Shown in pieces: positions 50,252-59,652 of a DNA stretch of 64,000 bases (its first letter is position 1; every line of letters begins with the position of its first letter). This DNA comes from Acinetobacter sp. ANC 3832 (GTDB lineage: Bacteria; Pseudomonadota; Gammaproteobacteria; Pseudomonadales; Moraxellaceae): NCBI RefSeq assembly GCF_002135415.1, contig NZ_NEGJ01000009.1:1-64000 (forward strand). The letters are read 5' to 3'. Below the pieces are notes generated by a model. That model was not told the DNA's origin. It made no database searches and saw only the letters and a program-made list of their open reading frames with translations. The translations under genes were made by a program, and so were the position numbers.

Positions 50252-50908
50252 ATGTGGGATTTATTTATACATCCATCCAATCTTTTTTTTAGCGTTAGTC
50301 TGTGTGTGATGTTGCTATTGGGCATCTTTGAATGTCTTTTACTCCTTATTGGCTCTACATCACAAGGTTTTCTCGATCAATTTGTTCCAGATCAACTGGT
50401 TGAAGCACAACACTCACATCATATAGATATTGATGCTGATCCCAATGTGTTTGTACAATTTTTAGATTGGTTGTATTTAGGCAGAGTGCCTGTACTGGTT
50501 TGGCTGATTATTTTTCTCACTGTGTATTCATTATTTGGTTTTATCGTTCAAGCCATCATTTTTAATCTCACACAAAGCTACTTCCCACTTTGGATTATTG
50601 CGCCTGCTTGTTTATTTTTATGCATGCCCATCGTGAGAATTTGTGCAGCAGGTATTGCCAAAATTTTACCTCAAGATGAAACAACAGCCATTCATAGTGA
50701 TGAATTAATTGGCCGTACAGCGCAAATTATTTTAGGTGAAGCAAAACCCAACTACCCTGCTCAAGCCAAAGTTAAAGATCAATTTGGGCAAATGCATTAC
50801 ATTTTAGTTGAACCTGAAACAGATATTATTTTTTTACAGGGTCAAGATGTTATTTTGACTCAAAGAACAAAAATTGGCTTTCAAGCCATCGCATTATCAA
50901 TAAATTAA
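50252..50908 (+). CDS. yqiJ: YqiJ-like membrane protein with OB-fold tail
   Basis: The 218-residue product has three hydrophobic helices (about 12-36, 79-103 and 110-132) followed by a C-terminal OB-fold-like domain (DELIGRTAQIILGEAKPNYPAQAKVKDQFG to the end). It corresponds to the YqiJ/DUF1449 family that is genetically paired with flotillin-like YqiK. It is 35 bases upstream of the flotillin gene, so one operon. NfeD-like partners of flotillins are thought to cooperate in membrane domain organisation; the precise role here is inferred. Confidence 0.82.
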   Translation: MWDLFIHPSNLFFSVSLCVMLLLGIFECLLLLIGSTSQGFLDQFVPDQLVEAQHSHHIDIDADPNVFVQFLDWLYLGRVPVLVWLIIFLTVYSLFGFIVQAIIFNLTQSYFPLWIIAPACLFLCMPIVRICAAGIAKILPQDETTAIHSDELIGRTAQIILGEAKPNYPAQAKVKDQFGQMHYILVEPETDIIFLQGQDVILTQRTKIGFQAIALSIN

Positions 50909-50943
50909 ATCCTCATAAATCAACCTAAACAAGAGAAAATAAG

Positions 50944-52653
50944 ATGTTGAATTCCTCTTTGTATCAGATACTCATTCTTGCTGGCATTGTTTTAATTGCC
51001 TTGATAGTGATTGGGGTCATTGTTGCCCGTCTTTATAAACGTTCAAGTAAAGAAGTTTCATTTGTTCGTACTGGATTTGGTGGCGAAAAAGTCATTCTGG
51101 GTGGTGGTGCAATCGTTCTCCCTGTTTTACATGAAGTTATTCCTGTCAATATGAACACGCTTCGTTTAGAAGTAAAACGTGCTGCTGATCAAGCCTTAAT
51201 TACCAAAGATCGTATGCGTGTTGATGTTGCCGCTGAATTTTATGTTCGAGTAAAACCAACAGCTGAATCTATTGCGACTGCTGCTCAAACTTTAGGTCAA
51301 AAAACCATGCAACCCAATGAGTTAAAGTCATTGGTTGAAGGTAAATTTGTTGACTCATTACGTTCCGTTGCTGCTGAAATGGCAATGGAAGAACTGCATG
51401 AAAAACGCGTAGATTTTGTACAAAAAGTACAACAAGCCGTATCTGAAGAACTGTTTAAAAATGGTCTTGAATTAGAAACCGTCTCTTTAACAGGACTTGA
51501 TCAAACCGATTTTAAATTCTTCAATCCACAAAATATTTTTGATGCTGAAGGTTTAACCAAGCTGACTGAAACCATTGAAGATCGCCGTAAAAAGAGGAAT
51601 GGTCTTGAGCAAGATGCTGATCTTGCAATCAAAACAAAAAACCTTGAAACCGAACAAGCACGTCTGAAAATTACTCGTGAAGAAGAGTATTCGAAGATGG
51701 AGCAAATTCGTGAACTGTCCATTCGTCGTGCAGAACAACAAGCAGAAATTGCAACACAAGAATCTGAAAAACAACGTGAAGCAGGTGAAGCAAAAATTGC
51801 ATCTGATCGTGAAGTTCAGTTGAAACGTATTGCTGCTGATCGTGATATTGAAAATGAAAATATTCTTAAAGCACAAGCCATTCAAAAAGCACAAGTCGAA
51901 CAGAAGAAAACCATTGAATTGGCTGAGCAAGATCGTGCAATTGCCATTGCAGAAAAATCTCGTGCAGAATCTGAAGCCAAAGCCTTGGCTGACCAAGCAC
52001 GTGCGACTGCTGTAAAAGCGGAAGAGGAAGTCACCACTGTACGTGAAACGCAACGTGCAGAGCGTTTAAAAGCTGTTGAATTGGTCGGTGCAAAACAGAT
52101 TGCAGAAACCGATGCGATTGCAATTACTGTTGCGGCTGAAGCCTCTAAACTTGCTGCGGCAGATGATGCTGAAGCTGTTCGTATTGGTGCTGAAGCTGAA
52201 GCCGAAAAAGTGCGCTTAAAAGCAAAAGGTGAAGCAGATGCTAAAATTTTGCTTGCTCAAGCACAAGAAAAACAATACCAAGTGGATGCAGCAGGAACGC
52301 ATGCTGTCAATGAAGCAAATAATATTCTTTCTACTGAACAAGTTGAAATGCAAATTCGTTTAGCTTTACTCAAATATTTACCTGAAATTATTCGTGAAAG
52401 TGTTAAACCAATGGAAAACATTGATGACATTAAAATTTTACAAGTCAATGGATTAGGTGGCTTAAGTGGTGCATCAATTACAAACGGTGAAAATGCTGAG
52501 CAAGGTCAAGTTGCACTTTCAGACCAAGTGGTGAATAGTGCGCTTCGTTATCGTTCACAAGCGCCATTAATTGATAGCCTCATGAGTGAGCTCGGTATTA
52601 ATGGCGGTGATATTAATGGCTTAACACAATCTTTAAAGCCAAAATCGAACTAG
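50944..52653 (+). CDS. yqiK: flotillin-like (SPFH) protein, YqiK type
   Basis: The 569-residue product has one N-terminal membrane anchor (ILILAGIVLIALIVIGVIV, about 8-26), an SPFH/band-7 domain (SFVRTGFGGEKVILGGGAIVLPV to about residue 200), and a very long charged coiled coil rich in Ala, Glu, Lys and Arg from about 210 to 470. The C-terminal tail is conserved (LLKYLPEIIRESVKPMEN). This is the flotillin layout: an oligomeric scaffold for membrane microdomains. It is the second gene of the YqiJ-YqiK pair. Confidence 0.92.
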   Translation: MLNSSLYQILILAGIVLIALIVIGVIVARLYKRSSKEVSFVRTGFGGEKVILGGGAIVLPVLHEVIPVNMNTLRLEVKRAADQALITKDRMRVDVAAEFYVRVKPTAESIATAAQTLGQKTMQPNELKSLVEGKFVDSLRSVAAEMAMEELHEKRVDFVQKVQQAVSEELFKNGLELETVSLTGLDQTDFKFFNPQNIFDAEGLTKLTETIEDRRKKRNGLEQDADLAIKTKNLETEQARLKITREEEYSKMEQIRELSIRRAEQQAEIATQESEKQREAGEAKIASDREVQLKRIAADRDIENENILKAQAIQKAQVEQKKTIELAEQDRAIAIAEKSRAESEAKALADQARATAVKAEEEVTTVRETQRAERLKAVELVGAKQIAETDAIAITVAAEASKLAAADDAEAVRIGAEAEAEKVRLKAKGEADAKILLAQAQEKQYQVDAAGTHAVNEANNILSTEQVEMQIRLALLKYLPEIIRESVKPMENIDDIKILQVNGLGGLSGASITNGENAEQGQVALSDQVVNSALRYRSQAPLIDSLMSELGINGGDINGLTQSLKPKSN

Positions 52654-52684
52654 ACTAACCTAGCTAGCATATTAAAAATTCAAT

Positions 52685-52715
52685 AAAAAAGCCTCTAAAA
52701 TTAGAGGCTTTTTTA
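52685..52715 (+). terminator. terminator after the flotillin gene
   Basis: AAAAAAGCCTCTAA pairs with TTAGAGGCTTTTTT across a short loop. Confidence 0.9.
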
Positions 52716-52883
52716 TAAGACATAATTTAAAATATGATATTGATCTTAAATTAAGTGAAATAAAAAGCATAAAATATACAAATTCTCATCGCTTGAATAT
52801 TCTAAAATAGAAGCTCTTTTATTACTTTTATATTCAAATGTGCTTATCCACTTCTTACTTCCAATATCAATGAATATAACGCA

Positions 52884-53618
52884 ATGATGACTTGGCTGAT
52901 TTTTATTTTAGGTGCAATGATTGCAGGTTTCGTACAAGGATTAACGGGATTCGCTTTTGCCTTAATTGCAATGTCATTTTGGATTTGGGTACTTCCGCCA
53001 CAACTCGCTGCCCCACTTGTCGTTTTTGCTTCTCTCTGGAGCCATATTATTGCTTTAAGCAAAGAACAAAAACATCAGTTACCTTTCTCGTTGGTACTTC
53101 CATATTTAATCGCAGGTTTAATGGGTGTACCGCTTGGAACCTATTTGCTTCATATCATTCAAGCAGGCACTTTTAAAATTATTTTAGGCATCTTTCTCGT
53201 ACTGTGGTGCCCCATCATGTACTTTGCACCTGAGTTTCCTCGCTTACAGAAATTAGGAAAATTTCCAGATGGATGCATTGGTTTTATCGGCGGAGTTTTA
53301 GGTGGATTAGGTGGCTTTTGTGGTGCAGCACCATCTGCGTGGGTCATGTTGAAAAACTTACCGAAACAGCAACAACGCTATATTTTAAGACATTTTAATT
53401 TTGCCATTCAGCTATTCACTATTTCAATTTATTTATTTCAAGGAACGATTAATCAATCTCATTTAAGTTATATGGGTGTTTTAATTTTAAGTGTGAGTAT
53501 TCCTGCAATATTAGGAGCTCAACTTTTTTATAAAATCTCAGAAAAACAATTTAAACATCTGGTTCTGAGCCTACTCTTTGCATCAGGTTGCTTCTTGTTG
53601 AGTAGTTATTTTCATTAA
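52884..53618 (+). CDS. TauE/SafE-family membrane transporter
   Basis: The 244-residue product has about eight hydrophobic segments and the TauE/SafE pattern: an opening MMTWLIFILGAMIAGFVQGLTGFAFALIAM and a second-half repeat GCIGFIGGVLGGLGGFCGAAPSAW. Members are proposed exporters of sulfite or sulfur-containing anions. The actual substrate here is unknown. It is a single gene. Confidence 0.82.
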   Translation: MMTWLIFILGAMIAGFVQGLTGFAFALIAMSFWIWVLPPQLAAPLVVFASLWSHIIALSKEQKHQLPFSLVLPYLIAGLMGVPLGTYLLHIIQAGTFKIILGIFLVLWCPIMYFAPEFPRLQKLGKFPDGCIGFIGGVLGGLGGFCGAAPSAWVMLKNLPKQQQRYILRHFNFAIQLFTISIYLFQGTINQSHLSYMGVLILSVSIPAILGAQLFYKISEKQFKHLVLSLLFASGCFLLSSYFH

Positions 53619-53819
53619 ATTTTTACAGAAAACCTTTATTTCTCTTTATAAGGGAGAAACAAAGTTGTTATGAATACAGATGTAAGTACCCATTCATAAA
53701 CGCTCTGATTTTAATTGATCAGCGCTTCAACACTTAATCAATAAAAAGTCCTTATTTAAAAGTGAACTTCTATTTAAATGAGATGAAGAGGCATAGAATG
53801 CACCCACTTATTTTTTGTA

Positions 53820-54200
53820 ATGTCCATGATGAAATTTTCATCTTTATTCAGTAGCTCAGCTCCTTTAGTTAGAATTTTTTTAATCACATCAGTTTTAACC
53901 TTAACAGGATGTAGCTTAGGCATATCTAGTGAAATTAAAACAGCAGAAACGATGCTCAACCACTTCGAATGTAAAAATATCGAAAGTACGGAATTGGTAC
54001 ATAGCCCTATCACCAATTATCATGAGCATGCTTTATCTGCGAGTAAGGATAAAGCAACAACTTATCTAGAAAGCTACAAATCAGGTGATGTGTTGTTTAA
54101 AATTCCTTTGAATGAAGTTATTCAACAACAATATGATATTTATAAAGCTTCCTGTGAATCTTTAGGTGGTATTCAAACTGAAGCGAACATCCAAGAATAA
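53820..54200 (+). CDS. hypothetical lipoprotein
   Basis: The 126-residue product has a hydrophobic N-terminus ending in a lipobox (IFLITSVLTLTGCSLG), with acylated Cys at about residue 31. The mature part is about 95 residues with two more cysteines (HFECKN and KASCESLGG) that could pair. Alternative starts at the ATGs 53826 and 53829 shorten the signal. No family was recognised. Confidence 0.65.
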   Translation: MSMMKFSSLFSSSAPLVRIFLITSVLTLTGCSLGISSEIKTAETMLNHFECKNIESTELVHSPITNYHEHALSASKDKATTYLESYKSGDVLFKIPLNEVIQQQYDIYKASCESLGGIQTEANIQE

Positions 54201-54221
54201 AAATATCTCGTTATCAAATAG

Positions 54222-54254
54222 AAAAAAGACAAGGTAAATGCCTTATCTTTTTTC
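54222..54254. terminator. terminator between convergent genes
   Basis: AAAAAAGACAAGG and CCTTATCTTTTTT pair with one mismatch across TAAATG, with A and T runs on both sides. Confidence 0.75.
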
Positions 54255-54343
54255 TAAAATAGACTTTTTATGTATAGCCTTTTAATTCAATTTATAAGCA
54301 TAAAAAAGATGCATGATATCGAATTAAAAACATGATTTAAAAT

Positions 54344-54976
54344 TTAGCTTTCATTTGAATGATAGCGTGTATCAACACTGAATAATTCTGGAAATTTCGG
54401 ATTAATTTGTGCATAAAATGCCATAATTTCCGCCATATCTTTTTCATAATCTCCAGTAGGATAAACAATTTTTCCTATCCCTGTTTTTTTCTTATCATAA
54501 TCCATATAAGCCAAAGCAATGGGTACACCTGCAGTCACCGCAACATGATAAAAACCAGTTTTCCACTTTTCCTGTTTCGTACGAGTACCTTCTGGAGTCA
54601 CTAGCATCACGAGTTTAGGGTGCGTTTTAAATAAATCACTCATCAACTCAACCATACTTGGTCTTTCAGCCCCGTCTTTTTTCGGGCGACGATCAATTCC
54701 TATACCCCCCATCGCACGAACGAATGGACCAAAAGGAAGTTTCATATAACTATCTTTAATGGTAATTCGCACATGTACACCCAATGCTTTTAAGGCAAGA
54801 CGTGCATATAAAGCATCCCAATTACTGGTATGTGGTGCGGCAATCATGACACATTGGTCAATATCCAGATCCCAGTGATTATCAATCTGCCAACCCATTA
54901 ACCCCAAACTTTGTTCAGCTAATTTTTCGAACACAAAATGCACCGCAATATAAAAATTTCGCGCGAATTGTAGCAA
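54344..54976 (-). CDS. PlsC-like acyltransferase
   Basis: The 210-residue product has the acyltransferase motifs of the lysophosphatidate acyltransferase family: IAAPHTSNWDALYARL contains the HX4D catalytic pair, and VTPEGTRTKQEKWKTGFYHVA contains the substrate-phosphate-binding EGTR motif. GIGIDRRPKKDGAER lies between them. It is shorter than PlsC and probably uses a different lysophospholipid or ornithine-lipid-type acceptor. It is membrane associated. The start is the ATG at 54976. Confidence 0.85.
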   Translation of the reverse strand: MLQFARNFYIAVHFVFEKLAEQSLGLMGWQIDNHWDLDIDQCVMIAAPHTSNWDALYARLALKALGVHVRITIKDSYMKLPFGPFVRAMGGIGIDRRPKKDGAERPSMVELMSDLFKTHPKLVMLVTPEGTRTKQEKWKTGFYHVAVTAGVPIALAYMDYDKKKTGIGKIVYPTGDYEKDMAEIMAFYAQINPKFPELFSVDTRYHSNES

Positions 54977-55107
54977 TGTCGATGAAATAAGAAAGCGAAA
55001 CCAGATGAATAAAAGATCAATTAATATATAAATGTATAAAATATTTGTAAGCGAAAATTTTTAAATAAAATTCAATAGTTAGATGTTTTTAGTATGATTT
55101 TCATATG

Positions 55108-55464
55108 CTAATTATTTAAAGGATGAAAGTACTTAATCCAGTGCATTTCTCTACAATGATTATCAAAATGAATTCGTTGTGGCGTAATCAACTCATTTGA
55201 ATGATACAGTACTTGATAGTTAATCCAACTTTCTAAACATGCCTCTATTTCTAGGCATTCATTGTCTTGTTCTACCCTTTTTTCAATGATAGTACCATCT
55301 GAAAATTCATACACTATTTTTTCTTTAAGCACTTGAATATTCTGCTCTTGCTGATGTTCATGTGTCTGTGTTTGCTGAATAATATGTAGGTGATGGCTTG
55401 TTTGTGAATGTCCTTGAGAATTAACCCGATCAATAACAGCCACGTACTCAGCCAAATGTTTCAT
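55108..55464 (-). CDS. hypothetical His/Gln-rich protein
   Basis: The 118-residue product starts at 55464, preceded by GGAAG; the open frame extends 22 codons upstream without support. The N-terminal half is strikingly rich in His and Gln (HSQTSHHLHIIQQTQTHEHQ), which could bind metal. The C-terminal part has acidic residues and two cysteines. No signal peptide or membrane segment. No family was recognised. Confidence 0.55.
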   Translation of the reverse strand: MKHLAEYVAVIDRVNSQGHSQTSHHLHIIQQTQTHEHQQEQNIQVLKEKIVYEFSDGTIIEKRVEQDNECLEIEACLESWINYQVLYHSNELITPQRIHFDNHCREMHWIKYFHPLNN

Positions 55465-55623
55465 TATTTTCACTTCCAATATATAAATATCTTTATAAAA
55501 AGAATATAACAATCCCACAATTTTAAGCAATTTATTACACTATTCACATGTCCATTTTCAATATTATTGTTTATTTTCAAAGTCAGTGATCTTTTCTTTA
55601 TTCATCAATAATTGGGTACAAAT

Positions 55624-56115
55624 ATGAAAAAAATGCTTTCTGTACTGGCACTTTCCAGTATTACCTTAGTCGCTTGCTCTAAACCGACACCTAAAGCCTC
55701 TGAAGATATTCAATCTATACAGCAAACTCAGACAATAACTTCCCCCCCCCCTGCTTCTGCTCCAATAAACAGTACTGATTCAGCACATAATGCTCAAAAT
55801 AGTTTAGATTGGGCTGGAGAGTACAAAGGCTTATTTCCTTGCGCAGACTGTGAAGGAATAGAAACTAAGTTAGAGCTTAAACCTGACCATACCTATACAT
55901 TGACTGAAGAATACAAAGGCAAAGGCGATGGTAAAAAATTTAAAACTGAAGGAAAATTTGAATTTGATACAACAGGTACAATTATTACTTTAGACAAAGC
56001 CTCAGAACAGCGTAAGTTTTTTGTAGGCGAGAATTTTTTGGAAGCACGTGACCGTGAAACTGGGGCAAAAATTGACACCAATTTAAACTACAAGCTCAGT
56101 AAAGAACTCCATTAA
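55624..56115 (+). CDS. NlpE-like outer-membrane lipoprotein
   Basis: The product of 163 residues starts MKKMLSVLALSSITLVACS, a lipoprotein signal with lipobox LVAC. After a Ser/Pro/Thr linker encoded by a C10 tract it has an NlpE N-terminal domain: WAGEYKGLFPCADCEGIETKLEL with the CxxC motif, then YTLTEEYKGKGDGKKF. NlpE senses surface attachment and envelope stress in enterobacteria, and copper resistance is reported in relatives; whether this copy signals is unknown. Only the N-terminal domain is present. An earlier ATG at 55612 is possible. Confidence 0.82.
   Translation: MKKMLSVLALSSITLVACSKPTPKASEDIQSIQQTQTITSPPPASAPINSTDSAHNAQNSLDWAGEYKGLFPCADCEGIETKLELKPDHTYTLTEEYKGKGDGKKFKTEGKFEFDTTGTIITLDKASEQRKFFVGENFLEARDRETGAKIDTNLNYKLSKELH
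55742..55751. repeat. poly-C tract (10 C) inside the NlpE-like gene
   Basis: Ten consecutive C encode the Pro-Pro-Pro linker at about residues 41-43 of the lipoprotein. A single-base slip would shift the frame and truncate the protein before its domain. Confidence 0.9.
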
Positions 56116-56260
56116 TTTTTCAAAATCTTTACTTGATAAGCTTCAAGTGCAATAGATATCTCACTTAAGAACTTTTAAACGCTCCATCAAGAAGAAACAT
56201 AGAAAGTTTATTGATACTTATACAAGCTACCTTGTGAAATCAACTTTCTAACGTTACATA

Positions 56261-56284
56261 AAAAACCCTGCTTTCGCAGGGTTT
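56261..56284 (-). terminator. aceA terminator
   Basis: AAAACCCTGC pairs with GCAGGGTTTT across TTTC, 23 bases beyond the aceA stop; A and T runs on both sides. Confidence 0.85.
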
Positions 56285-56306
56285 TCTCTTAAATCAATTG
56301 GAGGGA

Positions 56307-57908
56307 TTAACCACCGAATTGGTTCATTGTGTTTTTAGCATCATCATGCGCTTTAAGAGCATTGTCACCAGAGAAGATTTCTTTGTGATCATCACCGATG
56401 TCAGAACCAGCCATTGCTTGGTGTTTAACACATGCGATTGTACCGCGGATTTCTTTACGTTGTACGCCAGCAACATAAGCAAGCATACCTTGATCGCCGA
56501 AGTAACCTTTAGCAAGCTCATGTGTAGAAAGAGCAGCTGTGTGGTAAGTCGGAAGTGTGATCAAGTGATGGAATACACCCGCTTCACGAGAAGCATCCGC
56601 TTGGAATGTACGTACTTTTTCGTCAGCATCAGCAGCTAATTCAGTTTCGTCATACTCAGCGCTCATTAATTTAGCACGGTCATAAGCAGAAACGTCTTTA
56701 CCTTCAGCAACGAAACGGTCATAAGACTGTTGACGGAAGTTTAAAGTCCAGTTGAATGATGGGCTGTTGTTATAAACAAGCTTAGCATTTGGAATTGTTT
56801 CTTTCACACGATTAACCATGTGAGCGATTTCGTCTACGTTTGGAGTCGCAGTTTCGATCCAAAGTAAGTCAGCACCGTTTTGTAAGCTAGATACGCAGTC
56901 AAGTACAACACGGTCAATTTGTGTGTCAGGACGGAACTGATACAAACCAGAAGCTAAACGCTTAGGACGGTGTAATTTACCATTACGTTTGATCAAGATT
57001 TCGTCTTCTTGAGCATCAGCAATGTCAATTTCAACTGTGTCTAAGAAACCGATGTACTGAGAAGCGATGTCACCTGGCTCTTTAACCACTGGGATTTTTT
57101 GAGTTAAGTCAGCACCTTCAGAGTCAGTACGAGCAACGATGATACCGTCATCAACACCCATTTCTAAGAATGCATAACGTAATGCATGAATTTTAGAGAT
57201 GAAGTCTTCATGTGGAACAGTTACTTTACCTGCTTGGTGACCACATTGTTTCGCATCAGAAACTTGGTTTTCGATTTGTAGTGCACAAGCACCCGCTTCG
57301 ATCATTTTCTTAGCAAGTAAATAAGTCGCTTCTTCGTTACCGAAACCAGCATCGATGTCCGCAATAATTGGCACAACGTGAGTTTGGAAACCGTCGATTT
57401 GAGCAGTGATTTCAGCAGCTTTAGCTGTATCGCCCGCTTCGTTTGCTTTTTTAAGCGCACGGAACAAATCATTCAATTCTTTCGCATCAGCTTGACGAAG
57501 GAAAGTATAAATTTCTTCGATTAAAGCAGGTACAGACGTTTTTTCGTGCATAGATTGGTCAGGTAAAGGACCGAATTCAGAACGAAGAGCTGCAACCATC
57601 CAACCAGAAAGGTAGATGTAACGCTTGTCAGTTGTACCGAAATATTTTTTGTTCGCAATCATTTTTTGTTGTGCGATAAAACCATGCCAGCAACCTAATG
57701 ATTGAGTGTATTTGCTAGAGTCAGCATCATACTCAGCCATATCACGACGCATAATTTCAGCTGTATATTTAGCAATATCCAAACCAGTTTTAAATTGGTT
57801 TTGCATTTGCATACGTGCAGCATCTTCTGGGCTAATGTCACGCCATGTGCTACCGAATTTTGCTTTTAATTCACGGATTGCATCTACTGCTGTTTGATAT
57901 TGAGTCAT
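56307..57908 (-). CDS. aceA: isocitrate lyase
   Basis: The 533-residue product is the long isocitrate lyase type found in Acinetobacter and pseudomonads; the enzyme splits isocitrate to glyoxylate and succinate in the glyoxylate shunt. The catalytic block is KQCGHQAGKV at about residues 217-226. VVPIIADIDAGFGNEEAT and TDSEGADLTQK are typical substrate/metal regions, with WIETATPNVDE and NNSPSFNW near the C-terminal half. It is divergent from a LysR gene. No aceB is in the window. Confidence 0.96.
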   Translation of the reverse strand: MTQYQTAVDAIRELKAKFGSTWRDISPEDAARMQMQNQFKTGLDIAKYTAEIMRRDMAEYDADSSKYTQSLGCWHGFIAQQKMIANKKYFGTTDKRYIYLSGWMVAALRSEFGPLPDQSMHEKTSVPALIEEIYTFLRQADAKELNDLFRALKKANEAGDTAKAAEITAQIDGFQTHVVPIIADIDAGFGNEEATYLLAKKMIEAGACALQIENQVSDAKQCGHQAGKVTVPHEDFISKIHALRYAFLEMGVDDGIIVARTDSEGADLTQKIPVVKEPGDIASQYIGFLDTVEIDIADAQEDEILIKRNGKLHRPKRLASGLYQFRPDTQIDRVVLDCVSSLQNGADLLWIETATPNVDEIAHMVNRVKETIPNAKLVYNNSPSFNWTLNFRQQSYDRFVAEGKDVSAYDRAKLMSAEYDETELAADADEKVRTFQADASREAGVFHHLITLPTYHTAALSTHELAKGYFGDQGMLAYVAGVQRKEIRGTIACVKHQAMAGSDIGDDHKEIFSGDNALKAHDDAKNTMNQFGG

Positions 57909-58049
57909 GATATTTCCTGTAATAATATTAGGATTTCATCAGTTGAAGGACTAAATCTTCTCACTATTTATTTGTTCAGATTTAGAGCACTTCGTTGTTA
58001 TGGACACAGCTTAGATGGAGTCAAATAATTAATCCAATAGTCTGCGTTA

Positions 58050-58066
58050 ATTTTCGGTATTTATTT
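58050..58066 (+). repeat. 17-bp direct repeat, copy 1 (aceA side)
   Basis: ATTTTCGGTATTTATTT, identical to the copy at 58518-58534. It lies about 26 bases upstream of the candidate aceA -35 box. Confidence 0.9.
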
Positions 58067-58517
58067 AAAAAATATGTAGATCAAAGTCGTATTATAATTA
58101 TCTTAAAAATATATAAAATATTGATTTTAAACATAATTAAAAAATTAGATCTGGATACAAAAACACCTGTTTTTTAATTTAAACCATATTAGACTTAAGT
58201 CTGAGCAAGGTGAAAGAACAATGAAATATACTTTTCTTGTACATTTTTTAATAATTTATTAAATAAAATAGTGAATCAATCAGTGTTTATTAATTATTCT
58301 AAACAGTTGAATAGTTTAGATAAGAGCAAGATAAAATGTGATTGTTCATCTCAATCAAATTTTCAAAGTAAAAAGGGCTTACTACCTTCATCACCAAGAT
58401 AAATACTCCAACAAATTCAATTACTCAGATTATAGATTTTACCACTATCACGCAAAAGCATGTTTTTAACACAAAGGCATTTGCTTATGGCATAATTCAA
58501 AATGATTTCAGAATTTT

Positions 58518-58534
58518 ATTTTCGGTATTTATTT
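58518..58534 (+). repeat. 17-bp direct repeat, copy 2 (abutting the LysR start)
   Basis: Exact second copy of ATTTTCGGTATTTATTT, ending one base before the LysR ATG at 58536, where a Shine-Dalgarno would normally be. Confidence 0.9.
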
Positions 58535-58535
58535 T

Positions 58536-59525
58536 ATGAATCTGGAGCGGGTTGACCTAAACCTATTAATTTACCTTGACGTACTCTTACGTGAAAAAAA
58601 TGTGACTCGTGCCGCAGAACAATTGGGTGTCACCCAACCTGCGATGAGTAATATTTTACGTCGTCTGCGTAACTTATTTAATGATCCACTTCTGATTCGT
58701 TCTTCTGAAGGTATGACACCGACTGAACGTGCGTTGGAACTTCAACCCCGTATCCGTGATGCACTTTCAGATTTATCGATGATTTTAGAACCTCGTACAG
58801 AGTTTCGACCTTATACATCGAATCGTGTTTTCCGTATTATGACGTCTGATTACGCTGAAGCAACATTGATTCCGCGTCTGGTAAAAGCGTTACGTTCTGA
58901 AGCACCCAATGTTGTACTCGACTTTTTAACACCAAGTGATGTGTCTTATCGTGACATGGAACAAGGCAAAGTTGATTTAGCGATTAATCGCTTTAATGAA
59001 ATCCCACAAAGCTTCCATCAAGTATTAGTATGGCGAGATAGCTTTTCTTGCTTACTCAATCAGAAACACCCTGCTGTGACCAATCTCAATTTAAAAAGTT
59101 ATTTAGATGCGCAACATATTTGGGTATCTAAAACAGGTATGGGCGTTGGCTTTGGTGTTAATCCAGAGAAACAAGCGGGATTAGGATGGATTGATCAAGC
59201 TTTAGAGCGTATTGGTCAAAAACGTAAGATTTCAGTCTTTACCCGCCATTATCAAATGCCAGCACTTCTTGCATCGAATGTTGATTTGATTGCAACCTTG
59301 CCATCTCGTATTGCACGTCTTCAAGCAAAAAGTCAAAATTTGGTGATTAAAGATCCTCCTTTTTATATTCCAGAATTTGAATTGAAAATGGCATGGTGCC
59401 CTTTATTACATCATCACCCTGCTCACCGTTGGTTACGTCAACTTATTTTGTATGTTGCCCGCCAAATGGTTGAAGAAGAAAATCGTGAATTTTTAACCAC
59501 CAATTCACATTTTTCTCAATATTAA
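58536..59525 (+). CDS. LysR-family transcriptional regulator
   Basis: The 329-residue product has the LTTR layout. The N-terminal winged helix-turn-helix is RVDLNLLIYLDVLLREKNVTRAAEQLGVTQPAMSNILRRLR (residues 5-45), followed by FNDPLLIRSSEGMTPTERALEL and a periplasmic-binding-protein-like effector domain from about residue 95. It is divergent from aceA, so it is a candidate regulator of the glyoxylate shunt; the 17-bp repeat in between supports that idea but does not prove it. No Shine-Dalgarno is evident. Confidence 0.88.
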   Translation: MNLERVDLNLLIYLDVLLREKNVTRAAEQLGVTQPAMSNILRRLRNLFNDPLLIRSSEGMTPTERALELQPRIRDALSDLSMILEPRTEFRPYTSNRVFRIMTSDYAEATLIPRLVKALRSEAPNVVLDFLTPSDVSYRDMEQGKVDLAINRFNEIPQSFHQVLVWRDSFSCLLNQKHPAVTNLNLKSYLDAQHIWVSKTGMGVGFGVNPEKQAGLGWIDQALERIGQKRKISVFTRHYQMPALLASNVDLIATLPSRIARLQAKSQNLVIKDPPFYIPEFELKMAWCPLLHHHPAHRWLRQLILYVARQMVEEENREFLTTNSHFSQY

Positions 59526-59652
59526 GAGAATATTTCTTAAATTCTTCAAATTTCAAGCTTATACTGTTCATGCTTAAGGTAATAATAAATGATTACCTTA
59601 AGTTGTTTTGTGTTAAAAATATCTCATAATAATGACAAACCACAGGTGATAC

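Larger units (their letters stand above)
57909..58535. promoter_or_regulatory. shared regulatory region of aceA and the LysR gene
   Basis: A 627-base AT-rich divergent gap. A possible aceA promoter is TTGACT (58024-58019, minus strand), then CATAAC after 16 bases. An exact 17-bp repeat is found at 58050-58066 and 58518-58534. No coding frame looks real here. Confidence 0.45.

Noticed and set aside
57995..58177. Small protein frame in the aceA-LysR gap
   Set aside because: It has low-complexity Ile/Lys composition typical of AT-rich non-coding DNA and covers the regulatory region.
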